Part shown: one piece after another, positions 6,583-10,318 of the stretch
Layout: every line of letters starts with the position of its first letter
How positions within the stretch are numbered: the first letter of the stretch is position 1
Assembly (NCBI GenBank): GCA_029857975.1
Contig: JAOUFX010000051.1
Coordinates: 1-10,318, forward strand
Length of the DNA stretch: 10,318 nt
Source of the DNA: Deltaproteobacteria bacterium
Lineage (GTDB): Bacteria; Desulfobacterota; SM23-61
Reading direction: 5' to 3'
Program-made: the position numbers and the translations under genes
Notes under the pieces: model-generated
The model's database searches: none
What the model was told of the DNA's origin: nothing
Seen by the model: the letters and a program-made list of their open reading frames with translations, nothing else

Positions 6583-7230
6583 TTACCATCTGTTCACCGT
6601 GTAAAGAGGGATAAGATCATTGAGCATTTCTTGGGAACGATGGGGGTTGTAGATCCCGCAGGTGCAGGGGGCGGCCAGAATAATGCTTCCTTCCCATAGA
6701 GCGAGTCTTCCTTTCTTTATCCTGCGGATTACATCCCGGACCAGGGCCGGAGCGATCATCCCGTGGCCACACATGGTGGTGAACTGGCGGATGTCCGGAG
6801 GAGGGAGCCGATCGGTGCGCCCATGGATCCCGAGGGAAAGATTGATGGTGTGCGGGTTCAAGTTGATCTCGGCAGCCATTTCCCGAACCCGGTCGATGAG
6901 GCCGCTTACGACCACCGAAATCCCCTCGTCCAGTTTCTTGATCCCAACCAGGATCTCCTTCAACTTTTCCCGGTTGTTGAAGGCGGAGTAGATGCGGGCC
7001 CCGTCCTTGATGCTTTCCAGCACTTCCTCCGGGCGGACGCCACTGTAAAGGTTGCGCCGGAGGGTGGAGACGATCATGTTCGAAGGTGCCTCCAGGTAAA
7101 GGAGCTCCATGATCCGGCGCACTTTCGGGCCGCTCCCATTATAGTTGAACCCCCGTGCCGGATAGATGAAAAGAGCGTAGTCCCGCTCCAGTGAACTGAT
7201 GGTTCCTTCGCGATGCAAGCTGTGGGTCAT
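6583..7230 (-). CDS. Conserved-looking protein of unknown function with a Cys/His motif
   Basis: A 215-residue soluble protein that I do not recognise. Its ATG overlaps the stop of the upstream ferredoxin gene by 4 bp (ATGA), with AAAGGAAG upstream, so it is translated with that gene. There is no signal peptide or membrane segment. The N-terminal half is helical and charged. The C-terminal half looks constrained: NPHTINLSLGIHGRTDRLPP (125-144), TTMCGHGMIAPALV (151-164) and APCTCGIYNPHRS (187-199). Cys154, His156, Cys189 and Cys191 could form a metal or Fe-S site; this is inference from spacing only. Context suggests a partner of the ferredoxin and FAD oxidoreductase, perhaps the substrate-handling subunit. 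Confidence 0.8.
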   Translation of the reverse strand: MTHSLHREGTISSLERDYALFIYPARGFNYNGSGPKVRRIMELLYLEAPSNMIVSTLRRNLYSGVRPEEVLESIKDGARIYSAFNNREKLKEILVGIKKLDEGISVVVSGLIDRVREMAAEINLNPHTINLSLGIHGRTDRLPPPDIRQFTTMCGHGMIAPALVRDVIRRIKKGRLALWEGSIILAAPCTCGIYNPHRSQEMLNDLIPLYTVNRW

Positions 7231-7964
7231 GAGTTCTTCCTTTCCCAGGCGCGTCCCAGGCCCAGGTTGATTTTGGCATTGGGCCGCCAGGACAACCCTT
7301 CTGATTCAATGATCTCCAAAACTTCCGGTGGAACTGTAAGCCCCGGCTCCAGCAGCGTGTAAACATCCAAGCAAAAAACGCTGTCCACTTCCCGGGCCAC
7401 CTCCTTGATCGTACGCAAAATATGTCGCAGCCGATCGCGCTTCACCTGAATTTCGATGATGGCGCTTAGCACCCGTTCCCCCATGAGCTCCGGTTTCAGG
7501 TCGCCGGTCGAGTGGTCTTGAATCAGGTCTTGGAAAGGGTTGTTGGGTTCGATTTCATGAATCCCTGCTCGGGCCAGCGCCCGGGTGATCTTCTGGATGT
7601 TGGTCAGGTCCATGCCGATATTCGGCCGGCCCACTTCAATGGCGATTCCCACCTCGCCCGGACCAACTCGAAGAGTCACATCGTTGGTTTTTGATTCTTC
7701 GGTGCCCCGGCCCTGGATTCCTGTGAGGGCGTGGGTGGCGTTGGGATCACTGAAATATTTCCGCAGCGCCCGGGGGTAATCGTAGACATGGGGGGAGTCT
7801 TCAATCGCCTTCACCGGGCAGATCTCTGCCCGCAGGCAGCAGCCGCATTCATAGCAGACTTCTTGGTCCACCACGCTTTTCAGGTCTTGAAAGTGGATGG
7901 CCTGGGTCGGGCAGTAAGGATGGCAGCGGCCGCAACCGACGCACGTTTCCTGGCGAATGATCAT
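7227..7964 (-). CDS. 2[4Fe-4S] ferredoxin fused to an unrecognised C-terminal domain
   Basis: A 245-residue protein. Residues 1-55 are a bacterial two-cluster ferredoxin domain: Cys8, Cys11, Cys14 and Cys18 (C-x2-C-x2-C-x3-CP), then Cys37, Cys40, Cys43 and Cys49, where the last gap is five residues instead of three. An extra Cys42 sits in the second cluster. Residues about 80-245 form a domain I cannot name, with QGRGTEESKTNDVTLRVG (84-101), GEVGIAIEVGRPNIGMDL (103-120), IEPNNPFQDL (138-147) and NAKINLGLGRA (229-239). It overlaps its neighbours by 4 bp on both sides (ATGA at 7961-7964 and 7227-7230), implying translational coupling. A ferredoxin next to an FAD-NAD oxidoreductase and a CooS-like protein is the CooF position in CO-dehydrogenase clusters, but the extension is not part of ordinary CooF. 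Confidence 0.85.
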   Translation of the reverse strand: MIIRQETCVGCGRCHPYCPTQAIHFQDLKSVVDQEVCYECGCCLRAEICPVKAIEDSPHVYDYPRALRKYFSDPNATHALTGIQGRGTEESKTNDVTLRVGPGEVGIAIEVGRPNIGMDLTNIQKITRALARAGIHEIEPNNPFQDLIQDHSTGDLKPELMGERVLSAIIEIQVKRDRLRHILRTIKEVAREVDSVFCLDVYTLLEPGLTVPPEVLEIIESEGLSWRPNAKINLGLGRAWERKNS

Positions 7965-9235
7965 GGATGCATCTCCTCTGGAAAAAGAATCCGGCCTTGC
8001 CGCCGCTGTCTCTGGGAGGACGGAAGAAGTTGGTAAAAAACCCGGGAGTGAGGTTGCAAAAACCTGGCCGCATCCCCGTCGACTTCGCTCCCGTTGATCA
8101 TCAGGAAATGCAAAAACCCTGCCCCGGAAATATCCCCCACCAGGGCTCCCCCCACAATTTTTCGACCGCGGAGGAAAAGCTCCCGGTAGACCCCTTCCGC
8201 CGTCCGGTCATGAGAGATGATTGCGGCGTCCGGGGTAGGGGCTCCCAGGATCACCAGGGATAGCCCTTGCAGATTCATAGAATTGGGGCGGGTCAATACC
8301 TGCAGGGGAAGAGGTCCAGAGCGGAAAAGATTCTCGGCGGCCAGTTTCCCCTGGGAGACGGCCTGGGGCCAAGTCCAGGGTTTATATTTTTCTCCCCCGG
8401 AAGTCGATATGGTGACGGCGTCTCCGGCGGCAAAAATCTTGGCATCAGCGGTTTGGAGAGCAGGAGAAACCAGAAGCTCTCCGTCCTGGAGCAAGCCGGA
8501 ATTGGCAAGAAAATTTATATGGGGAGTTGACCCGACGGCGATTAACAGGGTCTCGCCTGGAATCCACTGCCCGCTCACCTTGGCCGACTTCAGCATTCCT
8601 TTTTCTTCCTGGATATCTTCCAGGAGGCATCCCAAAAAGAGGCGAATTCCTAACCGCCGGAGGTGTCGTTCTACCAGCCGGGCTGAGGGTTTGGTCAAGG
8701 CTTGGGGCAAGAGGTGTTCTTCTTTTTCCACCAAGGATACGGAAAACCCCGCCAGCTGTAGATAGGCCGCTGTTTTTACCCCCACCAATCCTCCGCCGAG
8801 AACCAAGATTTCCTTGCGCTTTAAAAGCCAGTCCCGGATCTTCCGGGCCGTGGCCAGGGTACGGACAGGGAAGATTCCTTCAGGTAGATTTTCGCTACGT
8901 AAAAGAGGAATGATCGATTGCCCGCCGGGGGCCAGGATCAACCGTTCATATTGGATCTTCTCCCGGTTATCCAGGTTGAGGGTTTGAGTGGGCCGGTCCA
9001 AGGACTGAATTTTTATTCCCTTGCGGATCTGCAGAAGAGGATCTTCCGCAGGCTGCCAGAAGAAAAGTTGTTCCTCTTCTATCTGCCCGGCCATGAACTG
9101 GGGCAAAAGAGGGTTGCAGTATCCTACGTCTCCTTCGGCTTCAATAAGGAGAACGGATTTTTCTGGCCAACGTCTCCGGCAATGGAGGGCGGCCTGCAGC
9201 CCTGCGGCCCCGCCTCCTATAATCACGCAGTTCAT
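7961..9235 (-). CDS. NAD/FAD-dependent oxidoreductase (FNOR / NirB-N-terminal-like)
   Basis: A 424-residue pyridine-nucleotide-disulfide oxidoreductase-type flavoprotein. The FAD-binding GGGAAG is at 7-12. A second Rossmann fold has LGGGLVG at 146-152, followed by an acidic strand end (LVEKEE, Glu170) that favours NADH over NADPH. The second FAD segment is IFAAGDAV (267-274). GYCNPLLPQFMAG (38-50) occupies the place of the YSRPLLPYYLAG-type segment of rubredoxin and nitrite reductase flavoproteins, with Cys40 where Ser or Asn is usual. It probably passes electrons between NAD(H) and the ferredoxin encoded next. The start has AAGGA about 6 nt upstream. The stop overlaps the ferredoxin start by 4 bp. 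Similar FAD-NAD oxidoreductases accompany CooS and CooF in several anaerobes, which fits the CooS-like gene upstream. Confidence 0.88.
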   Translation of the reverse strand: MNCVIIGGGAAGLQAALHCRRRWPEKSVLLIEAEGDVGYCNPLLPQFMAGQIEEEQLFFWQPAEDPLLQIRKGIKIQSLDRPTQTLNLDNREKIQYERLILAPGGQSIIPLLRSENLPEGIFPVRTLATARKIRDWLLKRKEILVLGGGLVGVKTAAYLQLAGFSVSLVEKEEHLLPQALTKPSARLVERHLRRLGIRLFLGCLLEDIQEEKGMLKSAKVSGQWIPGETLLIAVGSTPHINFLANSGLLQDGELLVSPALQTADAKIFAAGDAVTISTSGGEKYKPWTWPQAVSQGKLAAENLFRSGPLPLQVLTRPNSMNLQGLSLVILGAPTPDAAIISHDRTAEGVYRELFLRGRKIVGGALVGDISGAGFLHFLMINGSEVDGDAARFLQPHSRVFYQLLPSSQRQRRQGRILFPEEMHP

Positions 9236-9274
9236 TTCTTCCTTCGTGCTTCGGTTCGAAAAAAAATTTACTTG

Positions 9275-9334
9275 TTTTTACCCCCACCCTAACCCTCCCC
9301 CCTTGAGGGGGAGGGAGGGGTGGGGGGTAAAATG
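9275..9334. repeat. GC-rich hairpin with G-quadruplex motifs on both strands
   Basis: CCCTCCCCC (9293-9301) pairs perfectly with GGGGGAGGG (9307-9315) across a 5-nt loop. The stem continues with bulges through 9281-9290 and 9316-9326 and ends in T-rich and A-rich tails. The plus strand carries four G-runs with single-base loops (9307-9327); the minus strand carries four G-runs at 9281-9302 with a TTA loop. It sits between the CooS-like gene and the oxidoreductase gene and could attenuate transcription. Similar C/G-rich hairpins recur between genes in many bacteria, so it may be a copy of a dispersed repeat. No other feature was found in 9236-9372. Confidence 0.65.
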
Positions 9335-9372
9335 ATTTTTTTCGTTTGTATTAGTTCGCTGGGAGCCATAAC

Positions 9373-10318
9373 TCACTCAGCACTTAGAAACCAATCCAAG
9401 ATTTTCTCGGCATGAGGGGGGTGGTCAAAATGGGTCAAACTTCCCCCTTGAGCCGTTAGCTTTTTTGCCAGCAGAGTACGAACCCTCTCGCTTCCCCAGA
9501 GTGGCAGAGGAACCGCCACGCTGACCTTAAGACCCAAACTGGCCAGTCCCAGGGCAAGGGCCAGATCGCGGCAGCTCTTCAGGCTGGAGAAACATACCCG
9601 CAGGGCATCCCGTTTCTTTATGGCACCCAACGCTTTCAAGGCCAGCAAAGGTCCCGCCTGCGCATCCAGGATGTAAACGGGAGGTTGGTTATCCCGGGAA
9701 GCGAGTCCTTTTTTAAGAATCCATAAAGCAGCATCTCCCCAAGCGGCTGCCAGGCATCCTTTTCTCCCCCGCATAGCGGAGGCCACCTCCACTGGAATCC
9801 AGCCCAGAGGCTGCTGGGGAGTGTCTGCGCCTCCCAGAAGGAACAACCTTCCGGCTCGCTCTTTTTTTAAGAGTTCTTCCAAATCCCCCGGGTCCAGAAT
9901 CACTTCCGTTTCCTCTATAAGGGATGGCTCGGCGGTGAAGCCTGGGGAAAAAGAAATATCAGCTTTCTTTTGGGCGAGGCGTAAAATTTTCTTGGCGTCC
10001 CGGGGATCCGGAGAAGAAAGGAAAGGAATCCCGAGGCTGCGGCAAAGCTCGGCCATAGAAGGATCCGTACCGGGGCCGGCGATCAGAAGATGAATCCTAC
10101 CGGAGGCCAACAGCAACTCCGCTTCACCCGAGGTGCAGACGCAGGGCAAAAACCCGCGATTTATCGGAATCCAGTCTCCTAAAGAAACGATGGGGCTGAG
10201 ATGGCGAAGGTTTGGCGAAGCCTGCTTGACCAGGGCTTCCAGAAACTTGCGGGAAGGCTGACCGCATACCCCGATCATCCAGTCCCGATCGGCCAGCAGA
10301 CCATATCCTGCCTGGAGA
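9373..10318 (-). CDS. CooS-like protein (Ni-CO dehydrogenase family), C-terminal half, apparently without C-cluster ligands
   Basis: The frame has no stop up to the window edge, so Met10278 is internal and 13 more residues precede it. Residues are numbered from that Met. Recalled CODH segments align in order: G-LLADRDWMIGVCGQP with 'LK.D.VNVVIHGHEP'; IVSLGDWIPINRG (30-42) with 'ICCTGNEILMRHG'; ASGRIHLLIAGPGTDPSM (58-75) with 'TGAVDAMVVDVQCIMPSL'; LLGGADT (147-153) with 'VGCNN'; WGDAAL (180-185) with 'TGCAA'; PPVYILDAQAG (199-209) with 'PPVLHMGSCVDNSR'; DLALALG (238-244) with 'EKAVAIG'; and PLPLWGSERVRTLL...QGG with the 'PP..GS..V..LL...VGG' C terminus. In each place the C-cluster His, Cys or catalytic Lys is replaced. 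Hybrid-cluster proteins are the alternative relatives. The intact frame argues against a decaying gene. Confidence 0.65.
   Translation of the reverse strand, partial: LQAGYGLLADRDWMIGVCGQPSRKFLEALVKQASPNLRHLSPIVSLGDWIPINRGFLPCVCTSGEAELLLASGRIHLLIAGPGTDPSMAELCRSLGIPFLSSPDPRDAKKILRLAQKKADISFSPGFTAEPSLIEETEVILDPGDLEELLKKERAGRLFLLGGADTPQQPLGWIPVEVASAMRGRKGCLAAAWGDAALWILKKGLASRDNQPPVYILDAQAGPLLALKALGAIKKRDALRVCFSSLKSCRDLALALGLASLGLKVSVAVPLPLWGSERVRTLLAKKLTAQGGSLTHFDHPPHAEKILDWFLSAE

Noticed and set aside
9373..10278. Treating the CooS-like gene as complete from Met10278
   Set aside because: The frame stays open through 10318, the upstream codons continue the CODH-like alignment, and no ribosome binding site is seen at 10278.

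Overview
The window looks like part of the genome of an anaerobic, CoA-ester and redox-specialised bacterium, most plausibly a deltaproteobacterium (Desulfobacterota, syntroph or sulfate-reducer type). This is inference from gene content: a CaiB-type CoA-transferase, an iron-type alcohol dehydrogenase, a PflX-type radical SAM protein, a tripartite tricarboxylate transporter and a CO-dehydrogenase-like redox operon. No rRNA, tRNA, CRISPR array or transposase gene is visible.

Plus strand, 1-3069: the 3' end of a family III CoA-transferase gene, a 239-bp AT-rich gap carrying two related palindromes, an Fe-dependent alcohol dehydrogenase with a GTG start and strong ribosome binding site, a 189-bp gap with a possible sigma-54-like element, and a radical SAM protein with a twin-arginine-like N terminus.

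Minus strand, 3086-6215: a complete tripartite tricarboxylate transporter operon in the order tctC-tctB-tctA (transcribed right to left). A hairpin lies between tctC and tctB. Copies of a MITE-like intergenic repeat lie between tctB and tctA and just upstream of tctC. The radical SAM and tctA genes converge with only 16 bp between their stop codons.

Minus strand, 6583-10318: the most interesting part. A protein cut by the window edge aligns along its visible length with the C-terminal half of Ni-CO dehydrogenase (CooS), yet by motif alignment every C-cluster ligand is replaced. A 137-bp gap with a G-quadruplex-prone hairpin follows. Then come three genes joined by 4-bp ATGA overlaps: an NAD/FAD oxidoreductase, a 2[4Fe-4S] ferredoxin fused to an unrecognised domain, and an unrecognised Cys/His-containing protein, followed by a terminator-like hairpin. 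CooS, ferredoxin and FAD-NAD oxidoreductase is a known CO-dehydrogenase neighbourhood. Here the CooS partner seems to have lost its active site, which suggests a repurposed electron-transfer complex of unknown substrate.
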